From assembly GCF_030252345.1 (NCBI RefSeq), contig NZ_CP126980.1, forward strand, positions 6,649,501 to 6,713,500: a stretch of 64,000 nt of DNA, read 5' to 3'. Position 1 is the stretch's first letter. Each line of letters starts with the position of its first letter. Position numbers and translations under genes: made by a program. The stretch comes from Actinoplanes oblitus (GTDB lineage: Bacteria > Actinomycetota > Actinomycetes > Mycobacteriales > Micromonosporaceae). This document shows positions 41,333 through 50,668 of the stretch, piece after piece. The notes under the pieces are model-generated. The model saw only the letters and a list, made by a program, of their open reading frames with translations. It ran no database searches and was not told where the DNA came from.

Positions 41333-42628
41333 TCAGCGCCGGGTGTAGATGAACCCGATCTTGTCCACCGCGTCCCCGGCCCGCCCGTGGAAGCCGGCGA
41401 GCTGCCAGCCGGCCGGTGCCGTGCGGGTCACGCAGTCCGAGGTGGTGGTCCCGCCGGCCAGGGTGTTGCCCAGGTTGGTGGTGAACTTGGCGTAGAAGAT
41501 CCGGGTGTGTGAGTTGTAGATCCCACGGCACAGATACGCACTCGTCACGAATTCCCCGCTGCCCAGGGTCAGCGACGTGGCGGTCCCGCCGGTGCCGCCG
41601 TGGTCGCCGATCCGGTCCACCCGCGCCCCGGCCCGGATGCTGATCGCCGTCGGGGTGGTGAGCGTGCCGAGGTCGTTGAAGTAGTCGCCGTGCGGCCCGC
41701 CGAACTGCTCGCTGAACCGGTACGCCGGATCGGTGCTCCAGTTGAACCCGGCACTGATCGGGTCGTGGTCGGAGAGCATCACGCCGTCGTCGGTGCGGAA
41801 CGACTCGTGCTCGTTGTGGTACGACGTGGCGGCCAGCCGGACGAACCCGCCACTCCGGTAGAGGATCTTGTCGACCACCTCGCAGGTGTCGGCGCCGCAC
41901 AGCAGCGGGTCGCTGCCCTTGGCCGGTGCGGTCCCGCCGCGCTCCAGCTGGACCCAGGCGTCGGTGAGCCCGTTGGCCGCGACGAAGTCGGCGATGGTGT
42001 CCCCGGCGCGGGTGTAGCGGGTGTTGGTGTCGCCCATCACGACGACCGCGTTGCCCCGGGAGTGGCTGCCGATGAACGCGGTGAGCTGGCGCAGGTTGTC
42101 GGCCCGGGCGGCCAGGTCGCCGTCGTTGGTGCCGGCGTTGGTGTGCAGGTTGTAGAAGTCCACGTAGACGCCCTCGGCCAGCCGGACCCGGCTGAAGGTG
42201 AAGCCCTTCGGGGTCAGGCAGTCACCGGAGTCGTACTGGCAGGAGTTCCACCGGGTCCGCTCGAAGTCGTCGGTGTCGTAGGGGAACGACGAGAGGCTGT
42301 TGAGCCCCGAGCCGATGCCGGCGCCGCCGCTGGTCGGGGTGCGGTGGGCGTGACTGTCGGCGGCGTACAGGTAGGCGTGGTAGTTGAAGTCCTCCTGCAC
42401 GTGGATCACGTCGTAGCCGGTGAGCCGCCCGCCGATGGCCGTGGTCGCGGTGGCCCGGTCGGTCTCGGCGCTGGACAGGATGTCGGGCAACCCGGCAATG
42501 TTGTAGGAAAGAACCTTGAAAGTTCCGTCGGCGTCGGCGACGGCGTCGGGCGTCGCGGCGGCGGGTGCCGCGGGGACGCTCAGGGTGGCGGCCGCCAGGG
42601 CCGCGATCGCGATCCGTGTGGTGAGCAC
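41333..42628 (-). CDS. Secreted sphingomyelinase-like EEP phosphodiesterase with C-terminal lectin-like domain
   Basis: 431 residues. Sec signal peptide (AIAALAAATLSVPAAPAAA, cleavage about residue 25). The endonuclease/exonuclease/phosphatase domain (about 36-300) has LSYNIAGLPD, IHVQEDFNYHAY (metal Glu), NLHTNAG, VVMGDTNTRY (DxN) and LSDHDPISAGF (catalytic SDH). This is the bacterial sphingomyelinase C / phospholipase-like branch. The C-terminal about 120 residues (FGGPHGDYFNDLG to GFIYTRR) form a jacalin-like beta-prism repeat pattern that would bind carbohydrate. GTG start, no clear Shine-Dalgarno. Divergent from a secreted PAP2 phosphatase. Confidence 0.9.
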   Translation of the reverse strand: MLTTRIAIAALAAATLSVPAAPAAATPDAVADADGTFKVLSYNIAGLPDILSSAETDRATATTAIGGRLTGYDVIHVQEDFNYHAYLYAADSHAHRTPTSGGAGIGSGLNSLSSFPYDTDDFERTRWNSCQYDSGDCLTPKGFTFSRVRLAEGVYVDFYNLHTNAGTNDGDLAARADNLRQLTAFIGSHSRGNAVVVMGDTNTRYTRAGDTIADFVAANGLTDAWVQLERGGTAPAKGSDPLLCGADTCEVVDKILYRSGGFVRLAATSYHNEHESFRTDDGVMLSDHDPISAGFNWSTDPAYRFSEQFGGPHGDYFNDLGTLTTPTAISIRAGARVDRIGDHGGTGGTATSLTLGSGEFVTSAYLCRGIYNSHTRIFYAKFTTNLGNTLAGGTTTSDCVTRTAPAGWQLAGFHGRAGDAVDKIGFIYTRR

Positions 42629-42689
42629 GATCGGGACGGTAGGCCCGAAATCGACCGGAGGGAACCTCGGCTACTCGCCGGTAGCACGA

Positions 42690-42703
42690 TGTTCACGTTA
42701 ACA
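42690..42703. promoter_or_regulatory. Palindrome in divergent phosphoesterase promoter region
   Basis: TGTTCACGTTAACA, a 14-bp near-palindrome (one mismatched pair), sits between two secreted phosphoesterase genes. It contains GTTCAC, as do actinobacterial PHO boxes, but a second direct repeat at 11-bp spacing is not evident. Confidence 0.4.
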
Positions 42704-42753
42704 ATCGGGCGCGTTGGCCGCCGATTCGCCACCCGCGCCGAAGCTCTCACCCC

Positions 42754-44589
42754 ATGCCTGCTCTCTCTCGCCGGACCGTGCTGCGCGCGTCCGCCGCCGG
42801 CCTGCTGGCCGGCCCGGCCCTGTCGAAGGCCGCCGCCGCGCCGCCGGCCGCCACCCGGAACTTCGTCGACGACTACCGGTCGAACGTCGCGGCGAACCTG
42901 ACAGCGGAGACCAACGCCGCGGTCCGGATCCTGTCCGGCTTCTCGCGGGTCTGGGCCACCGGCACGGCCTGGAACACCGGCACCGCCCGGGACCGGGCCT
43001 TCCTGCGCGCCAACGTCCGCTACGTCGCCCGGGTCACCGCCGCGCGCACCGACGCCGAGGCGGCCAAGGCGTTCCTCGTCGACCGCCAGCACCAGAGTTA
43101 CTCGGTGATCGCCGGCCTCGGCCCGCTCGCCGGCCTCTACCGGGCCGGTGCGCTCGCCGTCACCGGCATCACCTCGGCGCCCGTCACCACCCCGGCCACC
43201 ACGATCAGCGACGCGGTCCCGGCCGGCGCCCCGGCCGGCTCGGCGCTCGGCGCCGGCTCCACCACGTCGCCGCTCGGCAAGGTCGCCACCCTGGTCAACA
43301 CGCTGCGCGGCAACTACTCGTCGGGCAATCCGGCCAAGTTCGCCTTCCAGTACCCGCGCCCGTGGCGGATGACCGAGGACAGCACCGTGGTGCCGACCGG
43401 CGCGGTGGACGAGTTCGGCTTCCCGGTCTACGACTCCGGCGTCGTGGTGGCCCCGGCCCTGCTGCGCCAGCGCGCCACCAACCCGGCCGAGGACGGCGGT
43501 TACCTCTCCGGGCACACCAACGCGCTGTTCCTGGCCGCGTTCGCCTACGCGTACGCGGTCCCGGAACGCTTCCAGGAACTGATCGCCACCGCGTACGACC
43601 TGGCGCACACCCGGATCGTGGCCGGCATGCACTCCCCGGCCGACGTGATCGGCGGCCGGGTCCTGGCGACCGCCCTGGCCGCGGCGATCCTGCGCGACCC
43701 GGCCAACGCGACGATCAAGGCGGAGGCACGGGACCAGGCCCTGGCCTACTTCCGCTCGCAGATCGGCAGCGAGGACCTTTTCGGGTACGCCCACCGCCCG
43801 GCCGACCGCGCGGTGAACGCCGCTATCGTCCGGCACAAGCACACGTACGACCTGCCGGCGCACGGCAAGCGCGTCCCGGTCACCGTGCCGGCCGGCGCCG
43901 AGGTGCTGCTGGAGACGCGGTTGCCGTACCTGGACGACGACCAGCGCCGCGAGGTGCTCCGGACCACCGGCCTGACCTCCGGCCACCCGATCCTGGACGG
44001 CCCGGAGCAGTGGGGCCGGCTCGACCTGTTCACCGCCGCCGACGGCTACGGGGCGTTCGACAGGACCGTCGCCGTCACCCTCGACGCCGCGCGGGGCGGC
44101 TTCCACGCGGCCGACGCCTGGCGCAACGACATCGACGGCCCGGGCGGCCTGGTCAAGCTCGGCACCGGCGCCCTGGAGCTGTCCGGCGACAACGGCTTCC
44201 GCGGCGGCGTCACCCTGGCCGGCGGGACGCTGACCGCCGCCTCGCCCACCGCGCTGGGCGAGGGCGACGTGACAGTCACCGGCGGCACCCTCGGGCTGGC
44301 CGTGGACGGCGTCCGGATCCGTGGCGACTTCCGGCAGAGCGGCGGCGTGCTCGCCGTCCCGCTCGACCCGAAGGGCAAGACCCCGCTCACCGTCGCGCAC
44401 CACGCCACCATCGGCGCGAAGGTGACACTGCGGGTCGCGGTAACCCGGCGGGCGCCGGCCGGCACCACGGTGCCGGTGCTGCGGGCCCGGCACCTGCGCG
44501 GCCGGTTCGCCCGGCTGGAGGTGACCACCCCGGGCGTCCGGGCCGAACTGGTCACCCGCGGCGACACGGTCGCGGTGCGGATCCGGTGA
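42754..44589 (+). CDS. Tat-exported PAP2 acid phosphatase with passenger-type beta repeat
   Basis: 611 residues. A twin-arginine signal (SRRTVLRASAAGLLAG) is followed by a class A-type PAP2 phosphatase domain (about 190-330): KFAFQYPRPWR (motif 1), GGYLSGHTNALFLAAFAYAYAVPERF (SGHT motif 2) and DLAHTRIVAGMHSPADVIGGR (R-x5-H-x3-D motif 3). After about 450 there is an autotransporter-type PATR unit (GLVKLGTGALELSGDNGFRGGVTLAGGTL) and a beta-rich tail. Probably releases phosphate from organic phosphates outside the cell. Its neighbour, a divergent phosphodiesterase, could act in sequence with it. A strong terminator follows. Confidence 0.92.
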   Translation: MPALSRRTVLRASAAGLLAGPALSKAAAAPPAATRNFVDDYRSNVAANLTAETNAAVRILSGFSRVWATGTAWNTGTARDRAFLRANVRYVARVTAARTDAEAAKAFLVDRQHQSYSVIAGLGPLAGLYRAGALAVTGITSAPVTTPATTISDAVPAGAPAGSALGAGSTTSPLGKVATLVNTLRGNYSSGNPAKFAFQYPRPWRMTEDSTVVPTGAVDEFGFPVYDSGVVVAPALLRQRATNPAEDGGYLSGHTNALFLAAFAYAYAVPERFQELIATAYDLAHTRIVAGMHSPADVIGGRVLATALAAAILRDPANATIKAEARDQALAYFRSQIGSEDLFGYAHRPADRAVNAAIVRHKHTYDLPAHGKRVPVTVPAGAEVLLETRLPYLDDDQRREVLRTTGLTSGHPILDGPEQWGRLDLFTAADGYGAFDRTVAVTLDAARGGFHAADAWRNDIDGPGGLVKLGTGALELSGDNGFRGGVTLAGGTLTAASPTALGEGDVTVTGGTLGLAVDGVRIRGDFRQSGGVLAVPLDPKGKTPLTVAHHATIGAKVTLRVAVTRRAPAGTTVPVLRARHLRGRFARLEVTTPGVRAELVTRGDTVAVRIR

Positions 44590-44590
44590 A

Positions 44591-44627
44591 ACGGTGCCGG
44601 GGCCCGCAAAAAGGGCCCCGGCACCGT
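44591..44627 (+). terminator. Strong hairpin terminator
   Basis: ACGGTGCCGGGGCCC (44591-44605) and its perfect complement (44613-44627) with a GCAAAAA loop, directly after the PAP2 gene stop: a 15-bp uninterrupted stem. Confidence 0.9.
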
Positions 44628-44695
44628 CCATGAAGTCGTGTCGTCCTTGACAAACGTCGATGCCCGGCCATTACATGTGTCCGGGAGGTAACACG

Positions 44696-46135
44696 ATGAC
44701 CATGCGCCGGAGATGCCTCGCCCTGCTCGCCGTGGTGCTGGCCGTGGTCACCGCGCTGAGCGCACCGGCTTCGGCCGCGCCGGTCGCGTGCGCCGCGCCC
44801 GCGCCCAGCACCACCCACCCCGGTTACCTGGTCTTCGACCCGGCCTGTGACGTGTCCGGGGCGGCGTTCACCCCGCTCGCCGACGCCTCCGGGACGGCGC
44901 TCTCGCGGATCTGGACCGGCATCCGGGACGGCGCGAGCTACCGCGTCGAGGTGCCGCTGCGCTGGAACGGGCAGTTGGTCGTCTACGCGCACGGCTACCG
45001 CGGCAACGGCAACGTGGTCTACGTCGACAACCCGTCGCTGCGCGCGCACTACATCAGGTCCGGGTTCGCCTGGGCCGCCTCCAGTTACGCCACCAACGGC
45101 TACGACGTGGGCCAGGGCGTCCGCGACTCGTACGCGATGATCGAGACGTTCCGCCAGGTCACCGGCAAGCGTGCCCGCTCGGTCATCATGACCGGCGCGT
45201 CGATGGGCGGGCAGGTCACCGCCGTCGCCATCGAGCGCTTCCCGCGGGCGTTCACCGCGGCGATGCCGTACTGCGGGGTGCTCGGCGACACCAAGCTCTA
45301 CGACTACTTCCTGGACGCGAACGTGACGGCGGCCGCCCTCGCCAAGGTGAAGATCGACTTCCCGCTCACGCCGCCCGCCGACTACCAGGCCACCTGGCGC
45401 GCCCAGGTCAACCAGATCGCACCGGCGCTCGGGGTGAAGGCGGGCACCGCGCCGGCGCTCACCACCGCGGGCAAGCAGTGGTCGAGCGCGGTGGAACGGC
45501 GCAGCGGCGGCGAGCGGCCCGGGTTCGACTCGGCGTTCGCGTACTGGAACGCCGCGCCCGCCCTGGCCCCGCTCAACGACCTGCCGTTCCTGTTCGGCGT
45601 CTACCCCGGCCTGACCGGCGGCACCGGCGGGATCGCGCCGGGCAACGTCACCGACAACCGGTACACCTACTACCGGCTCGGCGACGGCCCGCTGCCCACG
45701 CTTCCCGAGCTGCGGCTCAACGCCGAGGTGCTGCGGGTGCGGCGGACCGCTACCGCCGACCCGGGCCTGGCCGGCATCCCGCGGGTCAACGGCACCCCCA
45801 CCATCCCGGTGCTCTCCCTGCACGACATCGGCGACCTGTTCGTGCCGTTCTCGATGGAGCAGGAGTACGCCCAGCGCGCCGCCCGCAACGGCCGGGCCGG
45901 CCTGTTCGTCTCCCGCGCGATCCGTGGCGTCGGGCACTGCGACTTCACCGAGGCCGAGCTGACCCAGGGCTTCGACGACCTGGTCCGCTGGGCGCGTACC
46001 GGCCACCGCCCGGCCGGCGACGCCATCCTGGACCGCCGCGCGGTCGCCGAGGACACCTTCGGCTGCCGGTTCACCAACGGCGCGCACACCACTTTCGTCG
46101 CACCCGCCTGCGGTTCCTACGACCCGCGCTACTGA
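44696..46135 (+). CDS. Secreted alpha/beta hydrolase
   Basis: 479 residues. Sec signal (CLALLAVVLAVVTALSAPASAAP). Hydrolase core: LRWNGQLVVYAHGYRGNG (oxyanion region), SVIMTGASMGGQVTAVAIERF (nucleophile GASMGG), TIPVLSLHDIGDLFVPFSMEQEYA (Asp) and IRGVGHCDFTEAEL (His). Similar to tannase/feruloyl-esterase-like and related extracellular esterases, but the substrate is not identifiable. ATG 44696 follows GGGAGGT. Its last 7 bases overlap the 3' end of the convergent LysR gene. Confidence 0.88.
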   Translation: MTMRRRCLALLAVVLAVVTALSAPASAAPVACAAPAPSTTHPGYLVFDPACDVSGAAFTPLADASGTALSRIWTGIRDGASYRVEVPLRWNGQLVVYAHGYRGNGNVVYVDNPSLRAHYIRSGFAWAASSYATNGYDVGQGVRDSYAMIETFRQVTGKRARSVIMTGASMGGQVTAVAIERFPRAFTAAMPYCGVLGDTKLYDYFLDANVTAAALAKVKIDFPLTPPADYQATWRAQVNQIAPALGVKAGTAPALTTAGKQWSSAVERRSGGERPGFDSAFAYWNAAPALAPLNDLPFLFGVYPGLTGGTGGIAPGNVTDNRYTYYRLGDGPLPTLPELRLNAEVLRVRRTATADPGLAGIPRVNGTPTIPVLSLHDIGDLFVPFSMEQEYAQRAARNGRAGLFVSRAIRGVGHCDFTEAELTQGFDDLVRWARTGHRPAGDAILDRRAVAEDTFGCRFTNGAHTTFVAPACGSYDPRY

Positions 46136-47022
46136 TCGACGGTCTTCTCCAGGATCTCCCGGAAAGCGCGCGCGGCGGGTGATTCCGCGCCGGCCAGGCG
46201 CTGTGCCGTGAAAATGGTGCGGCGCGGGGCGTCCGCCAACTCCAGCAGCCGGCAGGAGGTGTCCCGGCCGGCCCAGACCAGGTCCGGGATGAGCGCCACC
46301 GCGTTGCCGGACTCGACCAGCCGGATGTGCGCCTGCAGGTCGGCGGTCTCGTAGCGGACGTCCGGCTCGAACCCCGCGCGGCGGCACAGCTGCTCGGCGA
46401 AGTGCCTGCTCGCGGCCCCGCGCGGCTCCATCACCCAGGGCATCTGGCGGGCCGTGTCCAGCGAGTCGACAGGGTGCAGGGACACCGCCTCGGCCGGCAG
46501 CGCGAGCCGGATCGCGTCGGTGGTGAGGGCGCGCCGGTCCAGGCCCGGATGATGGGGCGCGGCGTGCGCCGGATACTGCTCGGCGATCACCATGTCGAAG
46601 TCGCGCGCCCACGTCTCCCGGAGCGCCTCCTCCGGCTCGCGCTGGACCATTTCCACGCGTACGTCGGGAAAGCGAGCGGCGGTGGCGCGCAGAGCGGCCG
46701 GCATGAAAGCGAGCGCCGCGGATTGGAAGACAGCGACCCGGACCGTGCCGGTCACCCGGGTGGCGGCGGCCTTCAGGCGGGCCTCGGCCCGCTCCAGCGT
46801 GTCCAGGACCTCGCCGACCGACGCGACGAGCACCTCGGCCTGCGGGGTCAGCTGGACCCGGCGGCCGGCCTTGCGCAGCAGCACCGTGCCGGTCTCCTTC
46901 TCCAGCTGGCTGAGCTGCTGGGAGACTGCGGACGGGGTGAAGTTGAGCGCCTCGGCGACGGCGGCCAGGGTGCCGCGGATGGCCAGCTCGCGCAGCAGGA
47001 TCAGGCGGCGAATCTCCAGCAT
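46129..47022 (-). CDS. LysR family regulator, probable regulator of putA
   Basis: 297 residues. N-terminal wHTH (LEIRRLILLRELAIRGTLAAVAEALNFTPSAVSQQLSQLEKETG, about 1-60) and LysR substrate-binding domain (about 88-295). Divergent from the putA gene across 103 bp that must hold both promoters; the AAGGTT direct repeat there (47045 and 47060 area) may be part of the binding site. Divergent position suggests proline-responsive control of putA, as is usual for LysR regulators beside their targets. Convergently overlaps the esterase gene by 7 bp. Confidence 0.92.
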   Translation of the reverse strand: MLEIRRLILLRELAIRGTLAAVAEALNFTPSAVSQQLSQLEKETGTVLLRKAGRRVQLTPQAEVLVASVGEVLDTLERAEARLKAAATRVTGTVRVAVFQSAALAFMPAALRATAARFPDVRVEMVQREPEEALRETWARDFDMVIAEQYPAHAAPHHPGLDRRALTTDAIRLALPAEAVSLHPVDSLDTARQMPWVMEPRGAASRHFAEQLCRRAGFEPDVRYETADLQAHIRLVESGNAVALIPDLVWAGRDTSCRLLELADAPRRTIFTAQRLAGAESPAARAFREILEKTVDQ

Positions 47023-47125
47023 TCGGACACGTTAGCCGAGCTGAAGGTTACTCGTCAGAAAGGTTCGCTTTTCCTTACCGGAACCCGGGATACAAACTCT
47101 CATCGAATGCGGAAGGAGCATCCCG

Positions 47126-50100
47126 ATGTCTGAGATCGCCGAAGAGACGATCGCCCTGGTGCGTCGCTGGCTGACCGAGGCCGCGACAGTTCCGGTCGGC
47201 GGCTCGGCAGCGCAGCTGGCCGGCCTGCTGCGGGACCCGAAGGGCCTCGGGTTCGCCGTCGGCTTCGTGGACGGCGTGGTCCGTCCCGAGGACCGCAAGG
47301 TCAGCGCCCGCACCCTGCGCGCCCTGGCGGCCGACGTGCCCGGCTTCCTGCCGGCGCACCTGCGTGCCGCGGTGAAGCTCGGCGGGGCGCTCGCTCCGAT
47401 CATGCCGAACGTCGTCGTGCCGATCGCCCGCCGCGCGCTGCGCCAGATGGTCGGCCACCTGATCGTCGACGCGAGCGACGCCCGGCTGGGCCGCGCCATT
47501 CGCAAGATCAAGACCCGTGGGGTACGCCTCAACGTCAACCTGCTGGGCGAGGCGGTCCTCGGACGCGGCGAGGCGTCCCGCCGGCTCAAGGACACCGAGC
47601 GGCTGCTGGCCCGCCCGGACGTCGACTACGTGTCGATCAAGGTGTCGTCGACGGTGGCCCCGCACAACCCGTGGGCGTTCGACGAGGCCGTCGAGCACAT
47701 CGTGACCGAGCTCCTGCCGCTGTTCACCCTCGCCGAGCGCACCGGCAAGTTCGTGAACCTGGACATGGAGGAGTACAAGGACCTCGACCTGACGATCGCG
47801 GTCTTCACCCGGCTGCTGGACCGGCCCGACCTGCTCGGCCTGGAGGCCGGCATCGTGCTGCAGGCCTACCTGCCGGACGCGCTGAGCGCGATGATGCGGC
47901 TGCAGTCCTGGTCCGCGTCCCGGCGCGAGCGTGGTGGCGCCGGCATCAAGGTGCGCCTGGTCAAGGGCGCCAACCTGCCGATGGAGCGGGTCGAGGCGGC
48001 GCTGCACGGCTGGCCGGTCGCCACCTGCGACAGCAAGCAGGCCACCGACACCAACTACAAGCGGGTGCTGGACTACGCGCTGCGGGCCGACCGGATCGGC
48101 AACGTGCGGCTCGGGGTGGCCGGGCACAACCTGTTCGACGTGGCGTACGCCTGGACCCTGGCCGGGCAGCGCGGGGTGCGCGACGGGATCGAGTTCGAGA
48201 TGCTGCTCGGGATGGCCGAGGGGCAGGCCGAGGCGGTCCGGCGCGAGGTGGGCGGGCTGCTGCTCTACACGCCGGTGGTGCGGCCGGAGCAGTTCGACGT
48301 GGCCATCGCGTACCTGATCCGGCGGCTCGAAGAGGGTGCCAGCTCGGACAACTTCATGTCGGCGGTCTTCGAGCTGCACACCTCGGAGGCGTTGTTCGAG
48401 CGGGAGAAGGAGCGATTCCTCGCCTCCCTGCGCGACCTGGACGACAGCGTTCCCCCGTCGAAGCGGGTGGCGGACCGGCATGCCGCCGTCCCCGCCGCCA
48501 CCTCCGGGCACTTCACGAACTCCCCGGACACCGACCCGGCCGTCGCGGTGAATCGGGACCGGATGCGCGCGATCCTCGCCCGGGTACCGTCCTCCCAGCT
48601 CGGAACGGATATTCTGCGCATCTCCGAGAAGTCGGCTCTCGATGAGCTGCTCGGCAAGGCCGCTGCCGCGTCCTGGGGAGCGGCGGACCGCCGCGCCGTG
48701 CTGCACCGGATCGGCGACGCGCTGGAGAGCAACCGGGACGTCCTGCTCGAGGTGATGGCCGCCGAGGCCGGCAAGACCATCGACCAGGCCGACCCGGAGG
48801 TCTCCGAGGCGATCGACTTCGCCCACTACTATGCCGAGCTAGCGGCCGCCGAGATCGACGGCGCCACACCGGTGCCGGCCCGGGTCACCCTGGTCACCCC
48901 GCCGTGGAACTTCCCGGTCGCCATCCCGGCCGGCTCGATGCTGGCCGCCCTGGCCGCCGGCTCCGCCGTGGTGATCAAGCCGGCCGGTCCGGCCGAGCGC
49001 TGCGGCACCGTGCTCACCGGCATCGTCCGGGACGCGCTCGCCGCCGCCGGCGCCGACCCCGCCCTGGTCACCCTGCTCCAGGTGGACGAGGGCACGCTGG
49101 GCCGCGAACTGGTCGCCCATCCCCTGGTGGACCGGGTGATCCTGACCGGCGCCTACGAGACGGCGGAGCTGTTCCGGTCGTTCCGTCCGGACCTGCCGCT
49201 GCTCGCCGAGACCAGCGGCAAGAACGCGATCATCGTGACCCCCAGCGCCGACCTGGACCTCGCGGTCAAGGACGTGGTGGCGTCGGCGTTCGGGCACGCC
49301 GGGCAGAAGTGCTCGGCCGCCTCGCTGGTCGTCCTGGTCGGCTCGGTGGCCCGCTCGCAGCGCTTCCGCACCCAGCTGCTCGACGCGGTGTCCTCGCTCG
49401 AGGTCGGCTGGCCGTGGGAGATGACGACCCAGGTCGGCCCGCTCGTCGAACCGGCCGCCGGGAAGCTGCTCGACGGGCTGACCACGCTCGGCGACGGGGA
49501 GAGCTGGCTGCTGCAGCCGCGGCGACTGGACGAGAACGGGCAGCTGTGGAGCCCGGGCATCCGGGACGGGGTGCGGCGCGGGTCGGCGTACCACCGGACC
49601 GAGTACTTCGGCCCGATCCTCGGGATCATGACGGCGGACACCCTGGACGAGGCGATCGACCTGGTCAACGAGGTGGACTTCGGGCTGACGTCCGGCCTGC
49701 ACTCGCTGGACGCCGCCGAGGTCCGCACCTGGTTGGACCGCGTGCAGGCGGGCAACCTCTACGTCAACCGGGGCATCACCGGCGCCATCGTCCGCCGGCA
49801 GCCCTTCGGCGGCTGGAAGCGGTCCGCTGTCGGCCCCGGCACCAAGGCCGGCGGTCCGAACTACCTGATCGGGCTGAGCGGCTGGGCGGCGGGCACGTCG
49901 TCGGCCCAGACCGACATCAACCACCCTTCGGTACGCGCGCTGCTCGCCGATGCCGCCGACGTCGTCCCCGGGGAGCAGCTCGCCTCGGTGCGGCGGGCCG
50001 CGCGCAGTGACGCGGCCGCCTGGGCGGGATCGTTCGGTCGTGCCGAGGACGTGTCGGCCCTCGGCGTGGAACGCAACGTCCTGCGCTACCTGCCCACGCC

Positions 50101-50485
50101 GGTGACCGTCCGGCTGTCCGCCGACGGGTCGGTCGCCGACCTGGTCCGGGTGCTCGCCGCGGGCCTGCTGGCCGGCGCCCCGATCCGGGTGTCCTCGGCC
50201 GTCGAGCTGCCCGCCGCGCTTGCCGCGCACTGCCCCACGCTGACCGTGGAGTCCGACGCGGACTTCGCGGCCGGCCTGACCGGCGCCGGCCGGGTGCGGC
50301 TGATCGGTGGCTCGGTGGCCGAGCTGGCCACCGCCACCGGTGGCCGGCCCGACCTGGCGATCTGGGGTGGGCCGGTGGTCGAGGCCGGGCAGGTGGAGCT
50401 GCTGCCGTTCCTGCGGGAGCAGGCGGTCAGCATCACCGCGCACCGCTTCGGCAACCCGCTCCCGATGGCCGCCGAGGTCCTCTGA
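47126..50485 (+). CDS. putA: Bifunctional proline dehydrogenase / delta-1-pyrroline-5-carboxylate dehydrogenase
   Basis: 1119 residues. Oxidises proline to glutamate in two steps. PRODH barrel (about 130-440): DYVSIKVSS, KFVNLDMEEYKDLDLT, GIVLQAYLPDA, RLVKGANLPMERV and YKRVLDYAL, an FAD-binding proline dehydrogenase. ALDH domain (about 500-1000): TPPWNFPVAIP, ETSGKNAI (catalytic Glu) and HAGQKCSAASL (catalytic Cys near 728), NRGITGAIVRRQPFGGWK. A C-terminal about 110-residue domain matches the trifunctional-lacking actinobacterial form; there is no N-terminal ribbon-helix-helix, so it does not autoregulate. ATG 47126 after GGAAGGAG. Controlled probably by the divergent LysR. Confidence 0.96.
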   Translation: MSEIAEETIALVRRWLTEAATVPVGGSAAQLAGLLRDPKGLGFAVGFVDGVVRPEDRKVSARTLRALAADVPGFLPAHLRAAVKLGGALAPIMPNVVVPIARRALRQMVGHLIVDASDARLGRAIRKIKTRGVRLNVNLLGEAVLGRGEASRRLKDTERLLARPDVDYVSIKVSSTVAPHNPWAFDEAVEHIVTELLPLFTLAERTGKFVNLDMEEYKDLDLTIAVFTRLLDRPDLLGLEAGIVLQAYLPDALSAMMRLQSWSASRRERGGAGIKVRLVKGANLPMERVEAALHGWPVATCDSKQATDTNYKRVLDYALRADRIGNVRLGVAGHNLFDVAYAWTLAGQRGVRDGIEFEMLLGMAEGQAEAVRREVGGLLLYTPVVRPEQFDVAIAYLIRRLEEGASSDNFMSAVFELHTSEALFEREKERFLASLRDLDDSVPPSKRVADRHAAVPAATSGHFTNSPDTDPAVAVNRDRMRAILARVPSSQLGTDILRISEKSALDELLGKAAAASWGAADRRAVLHRIGDALESNRDVLLEVMAAEAGKTIDQADPEVSEAIDFAHYYAELAAAEIDGATPVPARVTLVTPPWNFPVAIPAGSMLAALAAGSAVVIKPAGPAERCGTVLTGIVRDALAAAGADPALVTLLQVDEGTLGRELVAHPLVDRVILTGAYETAELFRSFRPDLPLLAETSGKNAIIVTPSADLDLAVKDVVASAFGHAGQKCSAASLVVLVGSVARSQRFRTQLLDAVSSLEVGWPWEMTTQVGPLVEPAAGKLLDGLTTLGDGESWLLQPRRLDENGQLWSPGIRDGVRRGSAYHRTEYFGPILGIMTADTLDEAIDLVNEVDFGLTSGLHSLDAAEVRTWLDRVQAGNLYVNRGITGAIVRRQPFGGWKRSAVGPGTKAGGPNYLIGLSGWAAGTSSAQTDINHPSVRALLADAADVVPGEQLASVRRAARSDAAAWAGSFGRAEDVSALGVERNVLRYLPTPVTVRLSADGSVADLVRVLAAGLLAGAPIRVSSAVELPAALAAHCPTLTVESDADFAAGLTGAGRVRLIGGSVAELATATGGRPDLAIWGGPVVEAGQVELLPFLREQAVSITAHRFGNPLPMAAEVL

Positions 50486-50668
50486 CGCCCTGTCCGGCCC
50501 GGGACGCGCCTCGCGGCCCGGGCCGAGGGCGTCGCGGACGGTCCCGACGCGGGCTGCGGCCCGGCCGGGGGCGGCGTCGCGAACGGGTCGGCACGGGACT
50601 GGCTGCCGGGCGAGCGGCTCCCGGCGTACCGAAAGATCGAGTCCTTGATCGGGAGCGGACCGGGACCG

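Noticed and set aside
41289..41900. Upstream extension of the PrsW-like gene
   Set aside because: The extension reads through the C-terminal part of the secreted phosphodiesterase gene in another frame; ATG 41288 starts the recognised membrane protein.
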